Shown one piece after another: positions 28,575-43,400 of a DNA stretch of 64,000 bases. The translations under genes were made by a program, and so were the position numbers. The stretch's first letter is position 1. The number at the start of each line of letters is the position of its first letter. The notes below the pieces were generated by a model that did no database searches, was not told the origin of the DNA, and worked only from the letters and a program-made list of their open reading frames with translations. This DNA comes from Sceloporus undulatus (Eukaryota > Chordata > Lepidosauria > Squamata > Phrynosomatidae): the NCBI RefSeq assembly GCF_019175285.1, contig NC_056524.1, positions 172,106,314 to 172,170,313 of the forward strand. The letters are read 5' to 3'.

Positions 28575-31500
28575 TGTATTATTATTATTATGTCCTTCCC
28601 ACCTTCTCCCTTGTAACTCTTACTATTTTGGTTTAATGAGTATTTTTCAGTCTGGATGTAATTTTTTTAACAAACTCAAAAGAATCTCATTTTCTCACTT
28701 CCTCCCACTCATCTACCCACCCTCCTGCATTCACATTGCCTAATTATGCCTCAGATGAGGTAAGAAGCAAGAAAACTGCCTGTTTACTGGAAGGTTCTGG
28801 CCATCACTCCTAGGCAGATAGTCATCTTAGCATTCTGTGCTTTCCACCCTGCCCAGAGTTAGAGGAAAAGGTTTCTGATGGCAGAAACCTACTAATTCTA
28901 CAGAAGAACATGCAACTGGCTCCTAAATGCCCTAAAGGCACCAGATCCTGTCTGATCTTTGAAGATAAGCAGGGTCAGTCCTGGTTAGTACTTGGATGAG
29001 AGACTGCCAACAAAGACCTGGTGCTGTGGGCTATGTTTCAGAGGAAAGAACTGAGAAAGCTACCTCGGAGTATTTCTTGACTAAGAAAAACCTAAGACAT
29101 TTATGGGGTCACCATTAAGTCAACAGGTGTTGAATTTATAGGAAAAAGAGATTCCTTTACCCATCTGTCAGTCATTTTTCCAATCCAAGAAAAGCTATTA
29201 ATTTGTAATTTATTTGCATTCATTTAGTACTGTTATAGAGCAATTACAGTAAAATTATAGTTATTGTTCATATCATTACAGTATTATAATTATATTACAA
29301 CAGTTTCTATAATTATATTATTATTATAGTATTGATATGCAATTAGTGTTATAAAACCATCCTGTGCAAATTAAGATAAAGCTATACTGAAAGGAAGAAA
29401 CTGAACCAGCAACAATGCACGTTTGCAAGTTTTTGTGTGCACACATACTAAAAGATGCCTGAGATCACTTGCCTTGAGTAAGTATAATTCCATGTTGGAT
29501 TTAGGCTCGTTTCTACATCTTGCTAATGTGAACTGTTCAAACAAACAGGAACTGTGCAAGGTACATGGAAGACAACCCTCCCAAATCTGGAGGTATGAAC
29601 TACAAATCTCGTCAACCCCATTCTGTGTGAGGATAACAGCAGCTGAAGGATGCCAAGAGGATGAGTTAAACATTCTGGCCTATGTGCTCAGATTCTGAAT
29701 CAAGACAGCAACGACACTAACACATGGATTAAGAAAATGTTGACAGCACTTGTCTTCTAGCATCCCAGCATGACCATCAAACATAACTTCCTCTCTTTCC
29801 ACAAAACAGATGCACATATATAAAATTCGTATTTATGATAGGTATTTTTACTGAGCATTACTGCTCTTTTGATTTTGTATTTATTTACAAATGGCCACTT
29901 AAGGATTAAGACTGTATTTGCAATCAGCTTTATTCAACACGCAGCCCTATAATCAACATTATGCAAGTGTACTAGTTCAGCATTTTCCGCCCTAGAAGAC
30001 AGAGCAATTAATATTCCTGTCACTAAGCCATATTGTATACCTCACACCTTGCTGGCAATTTCTTCATTACCTGCAATGCACAGTTTGTAAAAAAGGCATT
30101 CACAAGGCAACTGGCTTACCAGCACAGTTGTAATTACCCAGGTCAATTAGCTAGGATGCTGTGGTGCCTGTAACTGGATGAATAATCTGTGTACCCATTC
30201 AGTCAGTGTCAACCACTGTGAGTACCTTCAAATTCAGCCTTCAAAAGGCAGTGTTTCCAGTTTGCTTTGAAAATAAGACTAAAAGAGAGATAATTTTCTT
30301 TAATGGAACATGTACACACTGGATGCAGCTGGTAAAAAAGTAAGCAGACAAACCAACACTGGGAAAGGATGCTTTGTGACTTACTGTTCCACAAGAGTTG
30401 GGCCCACCATGGAAGAGTGTGCAAACCATCTTCACTACCTCCGCTTCCATCTTTCTCACGCCTGGGAATATATCTGGATGAAGAGGATTACTCCATGCAA
30501 ACTCCTCATAAACCTTATAGAAAAAGGAGGTAAAGCACATTAAAATGGATTCCATTGCACAAAATTATGTTAGTCTGCAATGTCAACGTAGCCTTCAAGT
30601 ACAGAAGAAAGTTGCCTCATTTCAGCTCCACTAAGAATGACCGGGTTTAATGAATTTCACATCAAAACAATCCTTGGCTAATTCCTTCCACATTTTTCTA
30701 GAATGCTTTACAAACACTCACTGACCACATCAGACACTACAGACTACTGCTCACACAGCAAGATCTCCCAGTCCTCTTTTGCAATCCATCATGCCCCATA
30801 ACTCTCCTCCCAGGGATTCCCCCACTCTCTGTGGCAGATCTTTAAGGCCACATGTGACTATAGAGTGGGGAAAGAATTGCCCCCTTCCCCATGGAAGACC
30901 CCCAGTGTGTGCACAACAAGGATGAACTAGACACAACTTGTAAAACCTATTTATTTTCAGCAATTAAGGGAAGAGATAGAGGACTATACTTGGGTTACAT
31001 TCTTGCAAACTGTGCAGAATAAAACTGTTATTAAAAATCTATTCCTCTCTTGGCTTTCCCACCCCCTCCCTGGAATTCTCCTGTCCACAAAAGGAGGAGT
31101 TTAGTGTGTTTAACTGAAGGCACTGCATATGGTACCAAAAGAACTTCTTGTAATGATGCAAAATATATTTGAACAAATCCTTCTAAATGACTCACAGTGT
31201 AGCAGTTAAGGTTGTTTCTCCATTTAAATAAAAGCTGTTGCATGTTTCAGTGTGCTACACTGATTAAACTGTATCTACTTGCACCAGTTTATCATACCTC
31301 ATCATGCATTTTGTTTATGATTTAACAATATTGGAAGAGTCATGCTGCAACTGACAAAAAACCTACAGCATTGTGTTCCCATAAGAGACTAATCACTATT
31401 GCAAGCCCATGTTATGTTGTCCCCTAACTTCCCTGACACTTCCATGTATTACATCTTGCATAGAGGCATAACCAGCTCTCAATTCTATTTTGTGAGCCAC

Positions 31501-34500
31501 CTTGGGTGGCATTTGAAGGAAAGGTAAGATATAAATAAATTAAGCAAATTAAATAAATGTATTAATGTTTACAAGCAAGTAAGTTAAAAAGAAGAACAGT
31601 TGTATTCTTTTAAAGAGAAAAGCTGTGTTGGAGTCAGTTTATAGCTGAGAAGCAGAAGGATTTGCTTAAGTTTTGCCCTCTTTGCCTCTGCTTCTCCTCC
31701 TGTCACCAAACACAGACCTCTTTCATACTACACAGTGGGTTCTAAAAGTCTACCCGCCCTTGCAGTCACACATCATGGAAAGGAAACAACCAGAGGGGAA
31801 ACTGAATCACACAGCAGGAAAATCATTAGCCCCCTTCACTTTTTGTCACCCTCCGCTCTCAACAATGTATTCCCAAAGTGACACCCCTCATAAAAAATGT
31901 TGCTATATGTATCTGCACATAATGCAGTAATAGTAATATAAATTTATTCGGTCTTTGACCAGTATAATGCACATAATGCTTTGTTAGGCCCTGAACCTGA
32001 ATACGATTACTTTACATTGTATGCCAGGAGTGGAAATTATACAGATGCTGTACTGCAATTCCCAGCAGCCCTAGCCAGCATAGCCAGTGGTGAGGCATGC
32101 TGGAAATAGCAATGCAACAGTGTCTGGAGAGCCACACAATTCCCATTTGTTTCATGTTAACACCATCTGGATCATAATCGCACCCTCCAATTGCCATGCT
32201 GACTGAGGCTGAAGGGTAGCCAAGGCCAGCACATCTGGGAGGCCAGATTCCCCTGCTCCATAAGTTCTGGCTAAAAGATCATCCTTGCTGCAACCATCTT
32301 ACTTTTTTAGGGTCTCAACTATCCACAGAGTGGCATAAAATACGTAAAGGGTTCCTTTCATTTGTGCCACTTGATATTCCATGCATTTGCCCAATGAAAA
32401 AATAGTTTTTCATATATTTTACACCTGAACATTCCAATTTGTGGATGCTTGTTTTAAATGTTTAAAATAAATAATAAATAAAAAGAGCATTTGAGCTCAA
32501 TTAAACTGAATGCAGATGAGAAAAGTATATACCTGAAGTTGCACGCATTATGGATCCACTAATACAATAGCTAATTTAAGTTGCTCCAACACTTAAGATA
32601 TGAACATTCAGTATTACTATTTTGTGCGTCCATAAATGCTTTAAGAAAAGAAGTACTTGAGTAAAGTCTTGAGGTTATTAATACTGGGAAGCCATTAGCA
32701 ATGCCAGTTATCATCTCTATCTCTGTATTTTCACCTCTACATTACAAATCTTAATACAAACTACACATTCTGTAACATGAAATTGCAATAGCTGTCAAAT
32801 ACACCTCTAAATTATGTCTTAAACATGCATCTATTTAACCTACATTTCAAATATTGAAATGGCTTTCATTTAAAACAACCACCAGAAAGTTGGGGAGGGG
32901 GAGACTCCACAAAAGTTTGTGACACACAGATGTTTGCACATCTCATGAGAGAATGCTGAATGGTAATTTGCTAAGGACTGGAGTTTTCAACAAAGTATGG
33001 AAATGTGTCTTATATGCACAGCGATTCATGCAAACCTTGCAAGTTAAGTTTAGTTTTGAAAAGAACATGCAAAAACATAGAAGTGGTACAGACTGGCACC
33101 ATGAAATGGGGGGGATGGGAAAGAGAAAGACAAAACCAGCCCTATATTTAAATATACATCACAGGAAAGGCATTCCACTTCTCCCTGGTGATGAAATGGG
33201 AAGGAAGAGAAAATAATATGGAGATGAAAAGGGGCTGGTGAAGAAAACAAATAAGAACCACATGCCAGCTCACCAGCTTCTCAATCTAAAGCCTTTTCTC
33301 CATAGTGCTTAAGAGGATTTTATAGGAGGCACTTATGCCACATTATGAGACAGGACAGGGAAAACTCCCAGGCACCTAGAAATAAGAAATATTTTACCAG
33401 CTTGGCTAGGTCACACATCTGTTCCCTCACTGAGGAATAAAGAAATGTAAGAAAAAGCTCAGAGCTGCTACTGCATAGCACTTGGTCAAACATGTCCATT
33501 CATCACTGTCATTGTTCTCTTCTAGAGCTACAAGTTATAAAATACACTCAAATGTATTACAGAGTAAAGATGATCTTGATAACACAGAGACCTCTGATTT
33601 AGATGTATTAGGAAATGGAAAGGAAGACAAGAAATCAGGAGTTTTGACAGTCATTTTTCTCCACTTTCAATGGGGGGAGGGGAGGAGGAGCACAGCAACT
33701 GGGGGAAAATGCAGTGGTATGTTAAAAGCATACACACAGCACCTGCTGCCACTGTAGCACAGACTTAGACAGAGAAAGGGGGGGGGTCTGGCGCTTTCAA
33801 AATAGAGCCAGCCATTTGGAAGGGCTCCCTAAAACAGATTAGAGGGATCATTACCAGAGTGTTTGTGGTGAGACCTTCATTTTATTTCTTTTTTAATCCT
33901 TTCAAAGAAGCTACCACCTGTGGGCTTTCTCCCATCTTCATTCAACCCCATATCCCTCTCATTTAAAAAAAAATAAATCCAAAAGGATAGACGCAGGAGA
34001 TCTGTGTGCTGCTGTATTTGCCCGCTCCCAGAAGGGCCCTAAACTCTGGGGACAGAGAAATCTGAGGCACATAGGCATAGAAGCCCCAGGCAGCCTGCAA
34101 TCTTGGACCTGTCATCCGAAACACATGGAGGAGCCTCTGGAGAACCACAAGTTGCCCTCCCCTACTGTAAGTCAGGCCTCAGGAGCCAGGCCTCGGGAGT
34201 CATTCAGCTCTTATTCAGGGGCATTACAACTCTCTGTTATCCATACTGTAAGGGGATCAATATATCCAGCTCACAGACCCTAAGAGTGAAGCTGCAATCT
34301 AGTCAGTCAAGACAGACCTATAAATGGAAAGGAGGAACATCAGGAGCCCTGGTGGCACAGTGGTTAAATGCCAGTCCTGCAGCCACAACATTGTGAGTTC
34401 GATCCCAGGGTTCCAAGGTTGACTCAGCTTTCCATCCTTTCGTAGGTCAGTAAAATGAGTACCCAGTTTGTTGGGGGCAACTGGCTTATGGATTATAAAC

Positions 34501-37415
34501 TGCTTAGAGATGCTTTCTTCACTATGAAGTGGTATAGAAATGTAAATGCTACTACTCAAGTTACTGAGCAAAGATAGCCAAGAGCCACCTAAGCTGGCAC
34601 TAGGTGAGTGGGAGCTGTACTGAATCAAATCTGCACGCAGCCTAGGGATACTAAATAGTACTTAATACCTAAATTTGTGGCTGTGGGGGAGGTTTCGATG
34701 TGGCATTATTTGGTTCCTCCCTCATCTCGGATCTTCTCCATTCCTTTTTGGCTCTTCTGCTGACTCTACTAGCAAATTGCTCTGTCAGCAGGCGTCTGAG
34801 AGCAGCCAGCAGAAGAGGGGCTTATCGACTGTAGGGGCTTATGCCTATTTCTAACCTGCAGTGGTGAACATATGAATTTAGATTACAGTATTAGATCATG
34901 TCCCTAGAATTTTATTATTATTATTTATTTTTAGAATCCTAGAGTTGGAAGAGACCACAAGGGCCATCCAGTCCAACCCCCTGCCATGCAGGAAATCCAA
35001 ATTGAGATCCAAATAGAGCTTTACTATGTATTGTCAACTACTGCAGTAAGTGGAGCTAATGCCAAATTTATAATGGCCTGTTCTTGCACAATCTTGTCAA
35101 TGCTGTCCAACTGTGAAACAAAATATGGTGCTTAATTTATTATGCAAGTTGTTGTTATTCTGTTCTCCTGCATATAAGGAAACAGATATATGATTGCAAG
35201 CTGAGAGACAGGCTACTGAAATTACTACTTGTTTGTGTTTGTCTGTGTGGGGGGAATGAGGGGGAAGTGTAAACAAAATTCAAAATGTTATGTCAAAAAG
35301 TGTGTTTTCAGTCAATCTATGAGAATTTAGAAGTTATTGTTCTACTGACCAGAACAATAGTACACACTATATAGACAGACAGCGTCCACATTTCTAGGAC
35401 AATGTTTAGCATTATTTCCTCAGATCTTAACCTCATCATATTACCTCTATGAAAAACAAATATATATATTTGACCTCAGGAGTAGTGACCCCTTGCAACA
35501 CGACCACAAGGAAAGGAAAAACAGACGAAGGACTTTGTGTTGGATTTCCACCCTGAATAGTCAAGCCTACCAGTATGGGTGCAGGGGAGAATCCCCACCC
35601 AAAACATTTTGATTTGTTCCATTTGCCATAATTGGGGACCAGTGTGCTGTTAGAGCAATGTGGGTTTGAATCCTCACACAGGCACAAGGCCCGTTACAGA
35701 TGGGCCTGAAAATATGGACTGGGTCCATATTAGGGTTAGAAAGGGGCGTCACTTCCTGATGCCCATAACCCTAATACAGACCCAGTCTGTACAAAATGGT
35801 GGCGGCCGTTCCACACGGCCGCTGCCATCTTGACATAGCTGACACACTGCGTCCGCATGTCACGCCCCAGAAATGACGCCGCGGGTGTGCGCTTCGGCAT
35901 TTGTGGCGTCTCTTCCAGGGTACAAGGAGGAGTGCGATTTTCACTCTCCTTCTTTGCAGCATCCGGGAACCGTGTTGTTTAGCTGCTGCGGTTCCCGGAT
36001 ACTGCAATCGGCGGCGGCAGCAGACCGCCACTTTTCGGCGCCCAAGTTTACAAGGTGAGTCTGGGCCCGCTATTATCTTTCAGTCAAAACTATCACATAG
36101 AGCATAACATGGGAACATGGGGAAGATGCCACCAACAATAGCAGGGTATTATACGTTGTTAAAACAGTTGAGGCTCTTACATAATCATAAAAGGCTTGCT
36201 GCAGTGTAAAACTGAAACAAATTATACAGTAATAGCTTTCAGAACAGCCTAATGGAGGTGGAGCCTCATGGTGACTACCCTCAAATGCAGTAAGGTGCTC
36301 TACAGACTTCCCCAAAGGAGCAGCATCGCCCCTTTCCTCGCCAGATCAGGGCTGTGGCAACTACACGCTATGGCCCCGATCCACCATTTTTCCAGCCCTA
36401 AAAAAGAATGGCAAAATGCTGCTCCTTTTGAAGCCAGAAAAAGGATGCCTTTGCCACCACCTCAGCACTTTCCGGTGCTCCTTCTGGCATGTATCATCTG
36501 AACGCCACACCAAAGGAGTGCCATAATGCTGTCTGCCATGTGGCCGGTCATGCAGCATGACGACAGCTTGGGGGTGGAATTGGGGCGTGTGTCATGTGGC
36601 CATGCCCCCACTCTGCCCTGAGGCTGGCATTCAACGTTCAGCCCCTAAATCCCCAGAAAGTCACAGTCAGGATGTACATTCCTCTGTGACATGTTACTTG
36701 TTGAGGCAAAACTGTTTTATCTTATCTTTTCCTCAGCATGTACAGCAAGACCTAGCCAGTTATCTCTTGTAGAAATTTATTTTATTTATCAGGTATTTCA
36801 CCAAGATCTCCTTCTGTCAACTTCTGCATTCCCTTTCTAAAGTTTCATTTGTTATGGGGTGCTATTTTTATTTATGCACATGCATTTAAGCAAGGTTAAG
36901 TATAAGTTTCAGCTACTACAATGCTGCATTACCTTAACAAGTAGATCAGTGAGTTTCTCTTCCCCACTGTACACTGTACCGGATACTTTGCCATCTTTCC
37001 AACGTACATCGCCTGAAAACATTGGCACAAAAAGCTCTGGTTAGTATCCATCATGATTAAAATCACTGGGCAAATCAGAACTGTAATCCATTTTTCATAA
37101 TATCAGTGACAATGACTGGGCAGCTTGTAATGCTGCCATTTTCAAAATGGAACATATATTATTTCACTAGACTCAAGGTGGGGTGTGGAGGTTTTATAGC
37201 AGGGGTGGACAACATGGCCCAGCTCACTAAGGATGTTTTGTGGGTAGAAAAGTGGCAATCAGACCTGCCAGTTGCCCAGCTCAGCTTATATTAGTAAACA
37301 GTCTGGACAAGAAGTAAACAGCCAGGGCCTTATCAAAAAGATCAACTGATTATTTGTTTGTTTGTTTGTTTGTTGAAGTTGGGCTTTTTTGTAAATGGGC
37401 TTTTTCAAGCTGGGC

Positions 37416-37466
<51 letters not shown>

Positions 37467-40400
37467 CATGCACTTTTTAAATAAAAAAATATTGCCAATG
37501 AAGACAATTATGGGGCTGATGTAAAAGTCAGTGGCCCTGATTTCTTAAATATAATTAACCAAGCAATATGGTTAATATAGTCAACCAAGCAATGTTTAAC
37601 TATTGCTGTAACTCACATGAAGAACTCATGATGCAGAAGGAAAAGATTGGGATGGAGACAGACATGATTCTGCAGCACATGCAGTCCAACTTACTAATTG
37701 CTGTTATGGAAGCAGCAGAATCACTTTCCATGGATACCAAAAACATCCATGGATGTGAAAACAGTATAGGCTGGGTTGGAAAATCATGAAAAGGTAACCA
37801 GCATTTACATCCAGAAGTCTGCAAAACAAACAAGTACTCCCTTCTCAGCTCAGTGCAGAGCAGATTTCTAAAAGATTGTTAACACAATTTAATATCGCCA
37901 TTACAAAAAAAGCAGGCTTTTCTTTTCTTTTTCTCCTCCTACACTTACCATTTCTTTAATTCTGGAATAGAGGCATAATCGTCCTCAGAATATTAAATTT
38001 TATTCACTTTCACACTACACAGTTATAGCACTTTGATATTACAGAATATTTAGATTTATAGTTTCCTGTGTGCCAGGAGTATTTTCTGCTAGAGGGCCTT
38101 AGTGCCTTGCCAAACTACAAATCTCAAGATTCCATAGGATGTAGGCATGGCAATTGATTGCTATAATTATATAGTGTAAGGATGCCTTAGGAAGAAAGGG
38201 TGGTATTGATAACTTACAATTATTTGCTAATAAGTATTAGTCAACCTGCCCACTTTCCCTGGACTCTTACATCAACAGTCATGGGACTGATTATGAAAGT
38301 CATTTACATGTGCTAATGCACAGGCAAATCCATTACCCATAGCATTGTATTCTTTCATCATCTTCAACACTTCTGGCTGACTCAAGCCTTTTGCTGGCAA
38401 GGTTTTGATATAGTCCTTTTTGTCTTGCAAGAATGACAAACCAGAAGCCATATCATTCACAGTCTTGTTCATTTGTTTTTGGATCTATAAAGACAGAAAA
38501 GCAATGCATGGCACTGTTAATATAATTATTACTCACTCTGTGTATTTTCACTTTCAATTTATCGAATGCTGCCATTTACAAGCCCATCCACTCAAGCCAA
38601 GCTGAGCAAGTTTTGAATCTGATTGAGATGAGATGTTAAATTTCATTTTGACAGCAAACTAATTATTGCATATATTTCAGGTCTTTTATTTGCCACCACC
38701 ACCCAGAGGGAGAATCATGCCCATTTGCTCATGGCTATCATCAAGATTATATTGCAGGCATATGAAGAAGTAGACTGTGGTTTATGGGCTAGCATGGTCT
38801 ATTCTGCCATTTATCTGTCAGTCTAAAAGTTGCCACAGGGCTTTCTTTCTTTCTTTCTTTCTTTCTTTTTTGTAAGATCTTGGATACATCTAGACTGTAG
38901 AAATAATGCAGTCTCCATTCTACAGAACCCTGGGATTTGTAGCTTTTTGAGGCACCAGCATGCTTTGGCAGAAAAGGCTAAAGACCTTGTAAAACCACAA
39001 ATCCCAGGACTCCAAAAATGGAGCCACAGCAATTAAAGTGGTGTCAAACTGCATTATTTCTACAGCGTAGTTTTACACCATGCTTTACGATTTTCAGGAA
39101 TGTTGCACCTTTCATCTGCTCTCTCTAATATGAATGAGAAAATGCAGTAAGATGAAGTAAAACATAATTCACGACTGATTAGGAAGATAACAGCTAAATG
39201 AACTGTTGCAACACTTCTAGCTCTACAAAAACATGCACTCAACAACTGCAAATTTATAAGGTAACAGTTTTTTTGGACCTTTCTCAGTTAAACAGCATTC
39301 ATTAACCCATAATGTTTCATGCAATTCTTCATTTGGAAATAAAAGATTATTAAAGATTGTTCAACATTTATTGCATTTGGGCAATCATTTGTTAGTAAGC
39401 TTCAATATAAATAAGCTGCTCTGGCTATGCCCACAATCCCTTTGATCAAACAATCAAACCAGGGAAGTCCTTAATTAACCATAATTCCTCCATTTCATCT
39501 GATCCAGGGAATATGGTTACCAACTCTAAAATAAGCAGTATACTGAATCAGCTTCAAAATGTGGTTTAATAGCCTGCCTTCTTCAGACATATTAACCATG
39601 GTTTTCCAGTACAAACAAAACAAAAAACTATGATTAATTAGAAGTTTCACAATTTGGTTGTAAATATTGCAAACAGATAAGTGAAGAGCTGGCATATATG
39701 GTCAAAAGGTATCCTTGTGCAAATTGAGCCAAGTAAAACCTAGTCTAGGTTCAATAGTCAATATAAAAACTCTTCTCTGTTGTCTTCCAGCCAAGATCTT
39801 CAAACACAGATACATCAAGTACCTAGTCATCTTATTTATGGTATTTATACCCCACCCTTCAGCCCTAAAGGCTATCAGAGTGGCTTACAATTATTATTTT
39901 CAATTAAATTATTTTTAATCTTGAATGTAGATCTATGGCTATTTGTATATTTTCTCATTAGACTGAGCTGCTTTGGAGAAAATGGCCATAGACTATGACA
40001 AATTCAAAATTAATTGTCCAAAAATCTCATTATATCTACATCATTCAAGAGAGATCAAACTGTCATATAAGAGAAATATTTTTCTATCTGTCTTCCCACA
40101 TGGCCTTCCAGAAGGTTCCTGTATCAACCTCCAAGAAGGGTACTTTCTACCGTGATTGTCACTTCAGCTTCTTTTCTTCTGCAAGGATACAGACCTTTCT
40201 CAGAAAGAGATGAATAAGTAGCTTACTGGGTTTGAGACGGTTCTAAATTTATATTTAAAACTTTTATTTAAAATGGAATGTTTTTGTATTTGTACATTTT
40301 TAAAAGGTCTTTCATTTATTTGAGAATTGACAGAAAGCTATAAAGAGCAATCAATATCTTAATTTTTCTACCACCAAGCTAACAAGGACAAATGTCTTCA

Positions 40401-43400
40401 TGTTCAAAAACTTACTTCAGTACCAATGATAGGCAGTTTGCGTATAAATCTGAAGAACCATTGTTTAAATCGTGATGTTAAACCTAGGAAAGAATTTTTT
40501 TTTAGAAAAATTGTATCATATCACACTTAATAGCACTGAAGTATCTCAGACTTCTAAGAAAAGAAAGGAATGAGAAAGACAGTTGGACAGAGGCTTCCCT
40601 TTACCTACAAGAGAACAGCTAAAAGTTCTCTCTCATGAGGCTATTTCATGGTTCTCATAAACCCACCTAGCATGCCCCAAAAGTGATCCACACACGTAAA
40701 GTGTTCCAACCCTGTAACGCTTCCCATCGTTTTTCATGAAAAGCACATCTCCCTCACATTTCACAAGAGAAAGTCAAAGGACTAAGAAACTAAAATCCCA
40801 GACACTCGGTCATCTTGGCTGCTAGGAATCTTCTGCTGAGAACCATACATAGTCACATTGATCCCAAATACATATGCATGTATGTCCTCGATTCTTGCGG
40901 GCAATGTATAGACAGTACAGTACATGGGCGAAGGAACTACACTGGCCCAGGCAAAATCATTGGGGGGCAGGGGGTTACAGCTCAAATTCTAAAGCTGCAC
41001 AGAAGCTAAATGAGGTTTGGTCCGTGTTCTAATTCAGTGGTTCCCAAACTGTGCTATTTAAACTCAGGACTGAAGAGGAGGAGGAGCACACATGCCCTTG
41101 CAGGCTGCTCTGTCCCAGGATTCCTCTCCAGGGAAAAAGCCTGAGATGGAGAAGGAGAAGGTGGAGAGCATGCATGCTCTTGCAAGCTGTCCTATCCTGG
41201 GCTTTCTCCCTGGAAAGGAATCCTGGAACAGAGCAGCCTGCAAGGACATGTATGCATTCCCCCTCCCCCTCTTCCTCTAGCCATGAGCTTTCTCTCTGGA
41301 GAGGAAGCCCAGGACAGAGGAAGAGGAGGAGTGTGCACACACCCTTGCAGCCTGCTCTGGTCCCATGAGGAGCAGGAGGAGCACTGTGGCAACACCTAGA
41401 GGGCCAGTGTGTCCTCCCCCCCAAGCATGTTACTAGGCCACTTCCAAACATGGTGACACCGGGCATGGGGACATCACTGCTCCTTTCTAATTGTCAATAA
41501 GTCTATGGTGCATTTCCAAGCATCACTTTATCAACATAAGAACCAGTAGAATACTTTTTGAAACGAGAAACACATGACATTAACCTCTTGTGTGAATATA
41601 TACAGGCACACCTGTTATGGCCTCACTATCAAATACCGTATACAGTAGAGTCTCGATTATCTGACATAAGCTGGAGGGCTGATAGTCGGATAGCCGAAAA
41701 TGTTAGATAATCTGGAGGATCCAAGAAAAGCCTTGAAATCACTATGAATTGCAAACATATTGAAGTTTTATTGCAATAACAGTAAAAGTAACATTGCAGT
41801 AACATTACAGTAACAACATTTTTTGTTTGGGGGTGTGGAAATGCCTACAGCCACACCCCCAAGCAGATAATTGGTCGGATAATCTGAAATGTTAGATGAC
41901 TGAAGGACGGATAATCAAGACTCTACTGTATACCCATCTAAAAGTTGATCAATTTATGCCCAAAAATTGACCCCAAAATCCTAAGTCAATTTATTTACAG
42001 GTCAGTATGGTAATGTGATAGCAGCTCTTTCACATTTCCCCATGCAGTCAGAGAGAAGTTTCTTTATCTTTTGAGCCAAGCAGAAAAAATCCTGCATGGT
42101 TAATTGCTTTTAAACAAACAAACAAGAGTCCCTCTCCTGCCTGAGTCTAAGGAGTGAAGGATAAAATGAAAGCTGAAACAAAAAGGCTTAATTAAAAAGC
42201 CTCTTGCCGCGGGCACACATATACACACTGAAGTTTTACTATCGACTTATCCATGGGTCATGGCAAAATCCATAATTTTGGCCCCCAAACCTGCCCTCGA
42301 CTTATACATGAGGTTGACTTATAGTCAAATATATACAGTATGTATTAATTCTGTTATAGTATTTAGTGGCAAACAAATAGCTATTTTTATAAAGACCCAG
42401 AAACCCAGTCTGAAGAACATAATTAGAACACCATTAAATTACACAAAAGCATTCTGCAGTTTGCCATTCTTTATATCAGACATTTGTGACACTTACTTTC
42501 TTGTTGGAAGAGGAATGCATGTAGCCAAACAAGCAAGAGAGTAGCTGCAGCTGTTGATGCTATCAATTGCCAGGGCTCAATCCCAGCACACTTTTCATTC
42601 ACATTATTTCTTGTCTTGTTCAAATACTGCAGGAAGATTTCTTTGTATGTAGTAAGAGCATCCTAGGAAAGAGAACAGATGAATCTTGAGAAATCAAACA
42701 AGGGCAAAGCAGAGCAAGAGTTCTTTACTAGTTGCATTTATTTATTAGAAGTCTCTCTGGCCTGTTACAGACTGCCAAAATAAAGTTGCTTTGGGTCTCT
42801 TTGGAGGTATGCTATTTAAATGATGTATGGGTCCTAAGAGTCCGGAGGTCGCACCAAAGCCACACTCCATTCCTAAGCACTGGAGTGCAGCTTTGGTGCA
42901 GCTTCTGGATTCTTAGGATGCATGCATCATTTAGATAGCATACCTCCAAAGAGACCCAAAGCAGCTTTATTTTGGCAGTCTGTAACAGGCCTCTCATGCT
43001 AAAGACAAACCTGTGTTTCTCCAGATGTCCTGGGACTCCGCAACCCACCAGGTCCCACCAGCATGGCCAATGGTAAGGAATTATGGGAACAACAGTAGAT
43101 CAACAGGGGGGAAGATCATTCATTTTCTGGTCATGCATCTTGCAAGAAGAATGATCTAGTCTGCTGATGACTAGTGAGGTTATCTCCTATCCCAATCCCA
43201 ATCCCAACCCAACCTTGAGCATAAATGGGAGGTAGAGAGCTTATCCACCCACTCAGTGCCTAAGATGTTTGTCCATAAAAGCAGTAATTATACTAAAATG
43301 GAAGGAGAACAGAAAGTTTGCAGGTGTAAGAGACCTTTTCTGTCCCAGAAGCACAGACATTTTACATTAACTATGTTGTTACCGAGCACAAAAGATCTAG

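Larger units (their letters stand above)
19675..30384 (-). other. SGPL1 intron 6 (10.7 kb)
   Basis: It contains, in order, a worn LINE-like stretch (20.8-20.95 kb), a GC-rich foldback and polypyrimidine block (21.05-22.2 kb), a SINE split by CR1 (22.85-23.83 kb), a Tigger-like MITE (26.8 kb), microsatellites and a LINE end (27.3-28.6 kb), and a 5S-derived SINE (28.9 kb). Unique stretches at 24-26.7 and 29.2-30.3 kb show nothing I recognise. Confidence 0.8.

Noticed and set aside
28159-28743. 194-codon frame with long leucine and isoleucine runs
   Set aside because: It is a translation of (TTA)n and a MITE.
28912-29030. Possible 5S rRNA gene
   Set aside because: It diverges from 5S at many positions, continues into a SINE tail, and has sister copies. 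It is a retroposon.
35690-36066. Second CpG island or promoter in SGPL1 intron 5
   Set aside because: The CpG-rich sequence is a foldback repeat with inverted arms and shares words with other copies.
36243-36650. Possible gene or foldback with paired 'gctgctcctttt' words
   Set aside because: The repeated words are short and I could not define ends or a frame with any homology.
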